Assembly: GCA_024743055.1 (NCBI GenBank)
Contig: JANSXH010000011.1
Location: 93,944 to 157,943, forward strand
Source of the DNA: Pseudomonadota bacterium
GTDB taxonomy: Bacteria; Pseudomonadota; Alphaproteobacteria; Sneathiellales; Sneathiellaceae
Direction of reading: 5' to 3'
DNA length: 64,000 bases
In this document: piece after piece, positions 36,208 through 43,676 of the stretch
Position numbering within the stretch: the stretch's first letter is position 1
Layout of the letters: each line of letters starts with the position of its first letter
Notes under the pieces: model-generated
Told to the model about the DNA's origin: nothing
The model's database searches: none
What the model saw: the letters and a program-made list of their open reading frames with translations, nothing else
Made by a program: the position numbers and the translations under genes

Positions 36208-37299
36208 TCAGGACTTTTCCGACCACACTAAAAGAGATTTTTCCAACCGCTGCCAATGGCTATCCATTTCAGGCAGGCCGAAGCGGAGAAATCCCGGGCG
36301 ATCTTCAAAGAATCGGCACAGGATACCGTGCGCGCAAAGATGCTCATGCAGGGCTGTTGCATCGGGATGTTTGATCAGGCAAAAGAGGCTTGTGCTGCCG
36401 ATAATCTCGAGGCCTGACTGGACCAGCAATTGCCGCAATCGATCAGTTGATTTTGCAAGCTGGCCCCGGGTCTGTTGCTGCCAGACTGTGTCGGCCAGGG
36501 CGAGCTGCCCCAAATGCAGGGCGGGACCGTTTACCGCCCAGGGGCCAAGACGGCGGTGCAGGGTGTCACAGATTGCGGGCGGCGCAATGACGAAACCAAG
36601 GCGCAATCCGGCGAGGCCGAAAAACTTACCGAAGGAGCGGAGGATGATCATTCCGTCTTCAGGCAAGGACGGGGCGCAGGATAGCTCCGGATCCTCATCC
36701 GCAAAAGCCTCATCCAGGATCAGAAAACCACCCCGACACCTCAGGGTTTCTGCCAGTTCCAGCAGCTCTATTACATTGTAACGCTTGCCGTTAGGGTTGT
36801 TAGGGTTTACAATTATGGCGATTTTCGATTCAGTGTTAATTTCCGATATACTATGGATTTCGCGAACCGTGCGTGTCTGGTGAACAGTGAATGTTTTCTG
36901 ACCGTTGAGTTCGTTCCCGTTGCTGCAGCTATGTTGCGACCAGCAATGAGCGTGTTCCCCGTATGTGGGGGATAGAATATCAATCTGCCCTGATGGCAGG
37001 ATGTGAGGCAGAAGCTGCAAAACCGACTGTGTCCCGGGTACGGCGCAGATATCGGCCGTGTCAGTCATGCTGTAATACTGGCGGGCGGTTGCCAGCAAGC
37101 GAGCCTCTGCGGCCTGGCCGGGGAGGCGGTGCCAGGCTGTGGCCGGAAGTTCCGGAACCGGATAGGCATGGGGGTTGATCCCGGTACTGAGATCAACCCA
37201 GTCGGTGGCGGCAATGCCGTAGCGCACGGCGGCCCCGTCAATATCGCCGCCGTGAGGGATGGAGGAAGGTGTGGAAAATCTGTCGGGCTGATTGGTCAT
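36208..37299 (-). CDS. cobC: Threonine-phosphate decarboxylase (CobC/CobD)
   Basis: PLP-dependent class I/II aminotransferase-fold enzyme (363 residues) that makes (R)-1-amino-2-propanol phosphate for the nucleotide loop. It has PHGGDIDGAAVRYG, VDLSTGINPHAYPVPELP, the substrate segment NPNNPNGKRY, LILDEAFADED and SFGKFFGLAGLRLGF with the PLP Lys. ATG 37299 (MTNQPDRFS) has AAGG upstream at suitable spacing; an in-frame start at 37332 is less likely. It lies upstream of the riboswitch and so outside the control of that element unless read-through occurs. Confidence 0.93.
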   Translation of the reverse strand: MTNQPDRFSTPSSIPHGGDIDGAAVRYGIAATDWVDLSTGINPHAYPVPELPATAWHRLPGQAAEARLLATARQYYSMTDTADICAVPGTQSVLQLLPHILPSGQIDILSPTYGEHAHCWSQHSCSNGNELNGQKTFTVHQTRTVREIHSISEINTESKIAIIVNPNNPNGKRYNVIELLELAETLRCRGGFLILDEAFADEDPELSCAPSLPEDGMIILRSFGKFFGLAGLRLGFVIAPPAICDTLHRRLGPWAVNGPALHLGQLALADTVWQQQTRGQLAKSTDRLRQLLVQSGLEIIGSTSLFCLIKHPDATALHEHLCAHGILCRFFEDRPGFLRFGLPEMDSHWQRLEKSLLVWSEKS

Positions 37300-37380
37300 G
37301 GAAACCTTGCGAGGGTGAAACTGCCTTCTCATAGCAGAATGCTGTTTGTTTTCGCAAATTTATCCTGTAACTTTGCGACC

Positions 37381-38169
37381 ATGGCAGAGCAAAGTAAAAG
37401 CAAGATCATTGTCAAGGATCTGGTCAAGAGTTTTGACGGCGTGCGGATCCTGAACGGGGTCAACCTTGAAGTGACCTCGGGAGAGATCATGACCATCATC
37501 GGTCCTTCCGGCGCGGGCAAGACCCTGACCTTGAAATGTATTCTGGGGCTGATCAAGCCGGACAGCGGCTCGATCCTGCTCGACGGTGAAGAAGTTACGG
37601 AGTTGTCTGATCGGGAACGGACAGAGTTTTTCAAGAAATTCGGCATCCTGTTTCAACGCTCCGGCCTGTTTGACGGATTACCGGTCTGGGAAAATATCGG
37701 CTTTAGGTTGCTACAGCAAAAGGGGGCGAAGAAGAAGGCTGTACGTGCCATGGCCCTCGAAAAACTGGCAGCGGTGGGACTATCACCGGATATCGCCGAT
37801 CTCTTTCCGGCGGAGCTATCAGGCGGCATGCAGAAGCGGGTCGGTTTCGCCCGTGCCATTGCCGGCGGACCACCGATCCTGTTTTTGGATGAACCGACAG
37901 CCGGTCTCGATCCGATCATGAGTAATGTCATCAATGACCAGATCTTCAACAATGTGCGGGAGCTCGGCAGTACGGTCATGGCCATTACCAGCAATTTGCT
38001 GACGGCGCGGATTATCTCCGATCACATCGCCATGATGCATGAGGGACAAATTGTCTGGACCGGCAAAGTCCAGGAAGCCGTTACCACCGACAATCCTTAT
38101 GTGTCGCAGTTCTGGAATAAGCGCAAAGACGGTCCGATCAAGATGCCGGTTACCACCATCACCGCCTGA
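37381..38169 (+). CDS. MlaF-like ABC transporter ATP-binding protein
   Basis: Stand-alone ATPase subunit (263 residues) resembling MlaF/Ttg2A/Mkl, which drives phospholipid traffic between membranes. It has Walker A GPSGAGKTLTLK, Q-loop LFQRSGLFDGLPVWENI (the RSxALFDxxxVxENV type of MlaF), signature LSGGMQKRVGFARAI and Walker B ILFLDEPTAGLDP. ATG 37381 is chosen; frame upstream of it is unlike the family and overlaps cobC antisense, although ATG 37339 cannot be excluded. No permease (MlaE) or MCE protein (MlaD) is adjacent, which is unusual. Confidence 0.88.
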   Translation: MAEQSKSKIIVKDLVKSFDGVRILNGVNLEVTSGEIMTIIGPSGAGKTLTLKCILGLIKPDSGSILLDGEEVTELSDRERTEFFKKFGILFQRSGLFDGLPVWENIGFRLLQQKGAKKKAVRAMALEKLAAVGLSPDIADLFPAELSGGMQKRVGFARAIAGGPPILFLDEPTAGLDPIMSNVINDQIFNNVRELGSTVMAITSNLLTARIISDHIAMMHEGQIVWTGKVQEAVTTDNPYVSQFWNKRKDGPIKMPVTTITA

Positions 38170-38239
38170 TCCTGTCACGATCCGGGAGGGTTGAGCGTCC
38201 CCTAGATACCTGTCGGTATTGCGGAGACGGCGACTTTCC

Positions 38240-39034
38240 ATGAAAATTCTGAAATACCCTTATGTAGATCGCTCCAATCTGCTGCAAGCAAGATCTGACC
38301 TTCCCTGGCCCGAATATGCGCGACCCCGTAGCTACTGGTCCGCGCCTTTCATCATTGACGAGGAGGTATCCCGGGATTTCAAAGCTCAATGCGACGAAAT
38401 TGAGAAGCCGCAAAAAGATCTTCTGAAAGATCAGATAGAGCAGGAACTGTTCGATCTGGCGTCGACCAAGCGCCGCTTCTGGACGGCTGAGTACCGGTTT
38501 TTGGAAAAAATTCTCCCTTTGAGTCTATTGACGTTCTACGCCCCGTCCTTCCTTTATCTCAGCCGTAACATGCCACCCCGGCAGGTAACCCAAAGGCGTC
38601 AGGTCGTACGTAAATATATTGAAAACCAAAATATTGGATCGGGGCGCACCGTCAGCAAACTGTCCTCTTACTTTACCCGCTCCAGCGTTTTGTTTTTCCC
38701 GGCCGATCGCCTCATACGGCTGACCGACCGCTTTTGCATTCTCGCCCGCCGTTCTGCCGACCAGTCCGTCAGGATGACGCGATACCGGATCATGCTGAAA
38801 CTGCATTTGCTTCAGGTCATGACGGATCAGGAGCTCTGCGAATATTTTCGCGAGCATCAAAGTTATCAGCGGGAACTTGAGCTGCTTTCCCTGCTATCTT
38901 CAAGATATAAAATTGAGACGACGGAAGTCTTGCGGATGACATTCGGGAAATTCGACCAGCTTGTCGGTCTCCCAAAATACCCAGACAAAGAGAAGACCTC
39001 CTCAGGCCGGCGGAAGACCCGCCCGCTTGCGTAG
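38240..39034 (+). CDS. Uncharacterised basic protein
   Basis: Protein of 264 residues that I do not recognise. It is Arg/Lys-rich and predicted mainly helical, with one mildly hydrophobic segment (PLSLLTFYAPSFLYLSR, about residues 94-110) and no signal peptide. Charged helices such as DLLKDQIEQELFDLASTKRR and a basic C-terminus (SSGRRKTRPLA) suggest a cytoplasmic nucleic-acid- or membrane-associated role, but no motif supports that. It follows the MlaF-like gene by 70 bases on the same strand. The last 33 bases overlap the convergent SDR gene. ATG 38240 is preferred to a start at 38219. Confidence 0.7.
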   Translation: MKILKYPYVDRSNLLQARSDLPWPEYARPRSYWSAPFIIDEEVSRDFKAQCDEIEKPQKDLLKDQIEQELFDLASTKRRFWTAEYRFLEKILPLSLLTFYAPSFLYLSRNMPPRQVTQRRQVVRKYIENQNIGSGRTVSKLSSYFTRSSVLFFPADRLIRLTDRFCILARRSADQSVRMTRYRIMLKLHLLQVMTDQELCEYFREHQSYQRELELLSLLSSRYKIETTEVLRMTFGKFDQLVGLPKYPDKEKTSSGRRKTRPLA

Positions 39035-39769
39035 GGTCTCATCACGGATTGTCAATTCTTCCCCGGCAAGATCATTTGCCTCATCTGTGCAGAGCCAGGC
39101 AATAACTTTTGCCGGGTCCTCGGCTGCCGCCAGGTTTTCTCGTGGAATCTCACTAACCGGATTGATGCCTGAGCCACGGATCAATACCTGCATCTCCGTA
39201 TCGACAACACCGGGCGCAAAACCAAAGACACGGACGCCAAGTTCACCGAATTCATGGGCGGTCGCGCGGGTCATCATGAAGACAGCGGCCTTGCCAGAGC
39301 AATAGGCGCTCCATCCTTCCATGGGGCCGTGGGCAGCACCGGAGCTTATGTTGATAATGGTGCCGGACTTCTGCGCTTCAAACAATTTGAGAGCTGCCCT
39401 GGTGCCGTGATAGACACCCGCCAGATTGACCTCGATATTGCGCATCCATTCCTTCGGATCCGTATCGGTTAAGCGCCCGATGGGATCAATGATTCCGGCG
39501 TTATTGACCAAAATATCAATACGTCCGAAACGTTCCATCGTCTCCTGCACGAGCTTTTCAACTGCGGCATAGTCAGACACGTCGCAGCTGGCGGCAAAGG
39601 CATCCCCGCCAAGATCGGAAATTTTTTGCAAGGTATCATTGCAAGCGGCGGCGGTCCGCGCGCTCAATGACACTTTTGCCCCTTGCCGTGCAAGCTCTAT
39701 GGCGGCGGCGGCACCGATGCCACGGCTCGCACCGGTTACGATTGCGACCTGACCAGATAACTGTCCCAT
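39002..39769 (-). CDS. SDR-family oxidoreductase
   Basis: Classical short-chain dehydrogenase/reductase (255 residues). It shows the NAD(P) motif TGASRGIGAAAAIEL, NNAG in DILVNNAGIIDPIG, catalytic Ser in INISSGAAHGP, and YCSGK (YxxxK). The C-terminal substrate loop gives no clear substrate, and the neighbours give no pathway. It overlaps the convergent unknown gene by 33 bases. Confidence 0.92.
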   Translation of the reverse strand: MGQLSGQVAIVTGASRGIGAAAAIELARQGAKVSLSARTAAACNDTLQKISDLGGDAFAASCDVSDYAAVEKLVQETMERFGRIDILVNNAGIIDPIGRLTDTDPKEWMRNIEVNLAGVYHGTRAALKLFEAQKSGTIINISSGAAHGPMEGWSAYCSGKAAVFMMTRATAHEFGELGVRVFGFAPGVVDTEMQVLIRGSGINPVSEIPRENLAAAEDPAKVIAWLCTDEANDLAGEELTIRDETLRKRAGLPPA

Positions 39770-39832
39770 GTAAATTCCTTTAATATGCTTATCGCCGCCG
39801 TGCGGCTGATGATTGATTTAAGGGGCGTCGTC

Positions 39833-40405
39833 TTAGAAGGACGAGCCCGGCGTTTCTAGAAAGGCTTTTTCCTCGTCCGTACTTTCCCGGCCTAATGTTT
39901 CGTTGCGATGGGGAAAGCGACCAAATTTTTCAATGATATCCAGATGGGCCTGCGCGTAGCGGATAAGTTCCTCATCGCCAATTTCCTGGAATAATTTTAA
40001 GCAGTATTTTTGATCCTCAAGATCCTCGCTATGCTCGAATGGCAGGATGGCGAACTGCTTCTCTTTTTCCGTCATCTCTTCATAAAAGCCGCGATCAAGA
40101 ATATGACGGGCGATTTCCCGGGCCTTGCCATCAGCGGAAAAGGCGCGGGCATCCCCTCGGAACATATTGCGGGAAAACTGATCGAACAAAATGATCAGGG
40201 CAAGACTACCCTCTTTGGTGTCGGCCCAGGACAACAGATTACCAGAGACGCCTTCCTCAAAAAGGGACAAAAAGCGGGTTTTGATTTCCGCATCGAATGC
40301 CTCATTCTTCTGAAACCAGACTTCCCGGTTTTGGCCATGTTCCGGATGGTCCTTGGGTAAAAACCAAAAATCTAGAATGTCCTGTTGGTGTTCCAAGATG
40401 CGCAT
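39833..40405 (-). CDS. DUF924 family protein
   Basis: TPR-like helical protein of unknown function (190 residues). It matches the DUF924 pattern ILDFWF near the N-terminus, REVWFQKNEAFDAEI, LIILFDQFSRNMFRG, FAILPFEHSEDLEDQ and FGRFPHRNETLGRESTDEE. The ATG at 40405 directly abuts AGGAG (40406-40410), too close to be used well. A TTG at 40396, 9 bases from AGGAG, giving MEHQQDILDFWF, may be the real start. It stands alone, 63 bases downstream of the SDR start. Confidence 0.88.
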   Translation of the reverse strand: MRILEHQQDILDFWFLPKDHPEHGQNREVWFQKNEAFDAEIKTRFLSLFEEGVSGNLLSWADTKEGSLALIILFDQFSRNMFRGDARAFSADGKAREIARHILDRGFYEEMTEKEKQFAILPFEHSEDLEDQKYCLKLFQEIGDEELIRYAQAHLDIIEKFGRFPHRNETLGRESTDEEKAFLETPGSSF

Positions 40406-40513
40406 CTCCTAGGTGGAGGGATTAGGAAAAATGAAAGGATTGCCGTTTATAGTTTAGGCATTCTTAAATCTATCGCGACAGGAACGGGCTGACAAGCCCA
40501 AGGCCAGGAAATT

Positions 40514-40771
40514 ATGATTCGCTTAACTAAATGCTTCGCTATCCTCTCAACCGGAGCGCTGCTTCTGGCAGCCTGTGATCAGCGGTCTCAGGACGACATA
40601 TTATCACAGGTCGAGGGCATGACTTCTGCATCTGAGGTAGAAGCGGCACTGGGGCCTGCGGACAAGGTAACCAACATGGGGACTACTCAGCTTTGGCAAT
40701 ATGAAGCCTCTGCCGATGACGTCTGCTTTGCAGTTGCCGGTGATACAATCCTCAAATTCAGTTGTATCTGA
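40514..40771 (+). CDS. Small lipoprotein
   Basis: An 85-residue predicted lipoprotein. The N-terminal signal (IRLTKCFAILSTGALLLAAC) ends in a lipobox LLAAC with the lipidated Cys about position 21. The mature part of about 65 residues (EGMTSASEVEAALGPADKVT, LWQYEASADDVCFAV) resembles small SmpA/BamE-like folds in its GxPxxVxxxG...LWxY pattern. That resemblance is weak and I do not claim function. AGGA lies 4 bases before ATG 40514. It is convergent with the antiporter gene 8 bases away. Confidence 0.75.
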   Translation: MIRLTKCFAILSTGALLLAACDQRSQDDILSQVEGMTSASEVEAALGPADKVTNMGTTQLWQYEASADDVCFAVAGDTILKFSCI

Positions 40772-40779
40772 TCGCTCTT

Positions 40780-42216
40780 CTAAGACGATTTCGGTGCTTC
40801 GTCGGACGATGACTCGCCGCTGCGATCATCTTCCATTACGGCTTGATAGGTAGCGGCATCTTCGCTTTGGATAATGGCTTCGGGGTCATCCATGACGGCC
40901 TCGGTTGCGACATTATCGTTGGAACTTTCCTCCGCCGCAACTCTGTTCTTTCGCGCCCTTGAGCCAAATCTCAAATAGCCGAAGGTGGCTTTTGTCACCC
41001 GGATCATGAAGACGGTTTCCTTGCCGTACAAATCATCCCAGACAGCACGAAAGTTATTGGCCTGGCCAGCGGCCAGTTTCTGAGCACGCCGGGCTGTCAG
41101 CAACCACAACGGGCTGATCATCAAGCTGAGAGCAATCACGGTAATCATCAACTGGGAAATATCCCGGGATACATAGGATCCGCTGCCGCCCACGGCCATC
41201 AGCAAGAAAGAGAATTCCCCGATCTGTCCTAAGGCAGTTCCCGCAATAAAAGCCGATCTCCAGTCAACACCAGTGACCCGGAGAATAAAGATATTCATGG
41301 TGGTTTTGATCAAAATGACCGCGAGCAACATGATCATCACCAGGCCGATATTATCGATGATATAGGTGAGATCGATCAACAGGCCGATGGACAGGAAAAA
41401 GATCATCAGCAGGATCGACTGAATGGGCTGTGTTGCCTCGACGATACGCTCCCGTTCCTGACTATTGCCGATGATCAGTCCGGCCAGAAAAGCACCAAAG
41501 GCCGGGGAGGTGCCGAGCAAACCACTTAGGGCAGCAAGCCCGAGGCAGAAGACGATCCCGAACAGCGGCAGCAGGTCCGAATTTCCGGCAATTGCCTGCA
41601 GGAATGGCAGATGCACTTTTTCCCGTTGATTGAGGAACAGGATCAAGCCAATCAGGAAACTGATAGCAAGGGCGATCGTCAGGAGCAGGATCGGTACATT
41701 GAGCTCCTCCCCCGACAAGCTGCCGACAATCAACAGCATGGGGACAACGGCCAAATCCTGAGCAATCAGCAAACCGATCGCGATATTGCCGGTTCGCTCA
41801 CGCAATTCCCCAATATCTTCCAGGATTTTCACGGCAACGGCGGTTGAACTGATCGAAACACTGAAAGCCAGCAACAAGGTCAGTTGCCAGGGCCAGTCCA
41901 GATACAGGGACAAAAGCGCCATGATCCCGTAGGCCACGGCGACCTGCAGGATGACCCCACCAATGGCGGTTTTCCAGATGCGCATAAAGGATTTAAGGTT
42001 CAGCTCCATCCCGATCAGATAGAGCAGCAGCAACACCCCCAACTCGGCCAGGATCTCCACATTGGCTCGATCTTCTACAAAGCCGAAAACCGAGCGGCCC
42101 AGAACCATACCTGTCAGCAGATAACCGACAATGGCAGGCTGCTTCAGACGTGTCATAATCATGCCTAAAACAAGCGCCACAGTGGCAATGATCGCAATAT
42201 TGGTTAGTTCATGCAT
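40780..42216 (-). CDS. CPA2 family cation:proton antiporter
   Basis: Inner-membrane monovalent cation:proton antiporter of the CPA2/Kef type (478 residues), with about 12 hydrophobic helices up to residue 380. Family features include IVGYLLTGMVLGRSVFG, LLLYLIGMELNLKSF, LLAFSVSISSTAVAVKILED, GLLIAQDLAVVPMLL and FGAFLAGLIIGNSQE. There is no TrkA/RCK regulatory domain. The C-terminal 75 residues are acidic and probably disordered (NDNVATEAVMDDPEAIIQSE). It is divergent from the secreted protease across 104 bases. Whether it carries K+ or Na+ cannot be read. Confidence 0.9.
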   Translation of the reverse strand: MHELTNIAIIATVALVLGMIMTRLKQPAIVGYLLTGMVLGRSVFGFVEDRANVEILAELGVLLLLYLIGMELNLKSFMRIWKTAIGGVILQVAVAYGIMALLSLYLDWPWQLTLLLAFSVSISSTAVAVKILEDIGELRERTGNIAIGLLIAQDLAVVPMLLIVGSLSGEELNVPILLLTIALAISFLIGLILFLNQREKVHLPFLQAIAGNSDLLPLFGIVFCLGLAALSGLLGTSPAFGAFLAGLIIGNSQERERIVEATQPIQSILLMIFFLSIGLLIDLTYIIDNIGLVMIMLLAVILIKTTMNIFILRVTGVDWRSAFIAGTALGQIGEFSFLLMAVGGSGSYVSRDISQLMITVIALSLMISPLWLLTARRAQKLAAGQANNFRAVWDDLYGKETVFMIRVTKATFGYLRFGSRARKNRVAAEESSNDNVATEAVMDDPEAIIQSEDAATYQAVMEDDRSGESSSDEAPKSS

Positions 42217-42320
42217 TTACATCGGTGTGTTGGACGGAATATTAATCAATTGATCCTAGACTGCACCCTAACAGACAATGGTTAAAATGTTCCATACTTA
42301 TGGGGCCAAATTGAAAGAAA

Positions 42321-43148
42321 ATGATGGCTTTTTTTCGGCTTTCCCAGATCCTGTTATTGGCCCTTTTTTTAGGTGCGGTTTCGCCCCTATGGGCAACGGA
42401 AAATAGCCCTGTAATTTCCAGCGGTGCGAAAGCCTTGAAAGGGATCAAAGGCGAAGATGATCGGGAGCGGGTGGATATTCGCAGCCATCCCTGGCGGACC
42501 ATTGGTCGGGTAAATCGGGGCGGTGCCTATTGCACCGGTATCCTGATCGGACCGTCGCAGGTTCTCACGGCGTCTCATTGCTTCTGGGATGCCCGTCGGC
42601 AGGACTGGGTCGTCGCCAGCGCCTTTCATTTTGTCGTGGAATATGAGAAGGGCCAGTATGGTGGACATACCAAAGTTAAAAGTTATCGGCTGTCCAAAGG
42701 AACCTCTACGGCGTCGCCAAAAAAAGCTCCGCTGGAGCAGGACTGGGCCATTGCCACTTTGGAAGAGCCGCTCGGCAATGAGTTTGGATATATCCCCCTG
42801 ACCGAGCTATCGGCGCAGGAAGTGGCAGCCGGTGGCACAAAGTCGGCGACTTTTGTCCAGGCTGGGTACAGCCGCGATATTCCGCATATGCTGACCATCC
42901 ATAATGACTGCGAGATCACCGGTTTTCAGCGTAGCTCAAAGAATAAGGGCATTATCTTTCTACATCGCTGCGATGCGACCAACGGCGATTCAGGCTCTCC
43001 GATCTTTGTTCGCAGGGGTGATGGTTACGCGCTTCTTGGCATACATGTGGCAACGGTGACACAGTCGGGAAATGGGGTGCTTGGGGTGGCAATTTCCGCA
43101 GATACCTTCCGCTTTGCGGCAGAAAATGGCGCGTCAGGCCAAAAATAA
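42321..43148 (+). CDS. Secreted trypsin-like serine protease
   Basis: Exported S1-family peptidase of 275 residues. A signal peptide (about residues 1-25, ending SPLWA) precedes the mature enzyme. The catalytic triad is readable: His86 in LTASHCF, Asp141 in QDWAIATLE, Ser224 in NGDSGSPIF. Cys residues near the His and before the Ser may form the usual disulfides. Substrate is unknown; bacterial relatives include periplasmic and extracellular proteases. It lies between the antiporter and the Lap-like locus with no clear operon partner. Confidence 0.88.
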   Translation: MMAFFRLSQILLLALFLGAVSPLWATENSPVISSGAKALKGIKGEDDRERVDIRSHPWRTIGRVNRGGAYCTGILIGPSQVLTASHCFWDARRQDWVVASAFHFVVEYEKGQYGGHTKVKSYRLSKGTSTASPKKAPLEQDWAIATLEEPLGNEFGYIPLTELSAQEVAAGGTKSATFVQAGYSRDIPHMLTIHNDCEITGFQRSSKNKGIIFLHRCDATNGDSGSPIFVRRGDGYALLGIHVATVTQSGNGVLGVAISADTFRFAAENGASGQK

Positions 43149-43400
43149 TATAAAATTTTAGATAAAATAGAGAAAAAATTTCGATACGTCCCCCATTTGA
43201 GGGATGTCTGTGGCTGTATTCTTCTCTAATATGGGTCAAAATCGGGGAGGTCGCAGTAATGCGAAACCCTTCCAAATGAGAAATTAGCCTGTTTTTGCGC
43301 AGAATTTGCGTTGAAATTACAGGGGCAAGACATAGTATTGGGGTGTAATTAAGCATTTTGGCGGGGACATTTAAGCGAAAATGCGGAATTTGGTTTGAAA

Positions 43401-43637
43401 ATGGATATTGATGACGACGAAATGGTGGATCTGGATGCGTTGTTCGATGCGTTGAACATTGCCGTCAAAGATGGTGCCGATGATATGGAGTTCGTTACTA
43501 CCGGAAAAGACGGTAGCGGCACTCTCACGGTGTCTGGCCAGGCTCTTTCCGTCGATGGCATGCCGGCCCCTGTTGAAGATCTGGATATCCAATCTGCCGA
43601 TCTGCTCAAGACAGTGATCGTCTCGGACGAATCCTGA
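43401..43637 (+). CDS. Small acidic hypothetical protein
   Basis: A 78-residue, strongly acidic, cytoplasmic-looking protein (MDIDDDEMVDLDALFDALNI, FVTTGKDGSGTLTVSGQALS). It has an amphipathic N-terminal helix, then a probable beta-hairpin. I do not recognise a family. A TTG at 43395 would add two residues. No strong ribosome site is visible. It ends 39 bases from the convergent end of the degenerate HD-GYP gene. The composition is plausible for a real protein, but evidence beyond the open frame is limited. Confidence 0.5.
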   Translation: MDIDDDEMVDLDALFDALNIAVKDGADDMEFVTTGKDGSGTLTVSGQALSVDGMPAPVEDLDIQSADLLKTVIVSDES

Positions 43638-43676
43638 TCCTTTAATCCTTTTTGTCTAACTGAAACGGCTGCGTCC

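Noticed and set aside
37003..37380. N-terminal extension of the MlaF-like frame
   Set aside because: It overlaps cobC antisense, is Gly/Arg-rich and unlike MlaF; the conserved protein begins at 37381.
43186..43207. Hairpin ACGTCCC/GGGATGT after the serine protease gene
   Set aside because: There is no T-run on the plus strand directly after it; too weak to call as a terminator.
43259..43276. Six-codon frame (MRNPSK) after GGAGG
   Set aside because: Too short to support as a gene; the ribosome-site match may be chance.
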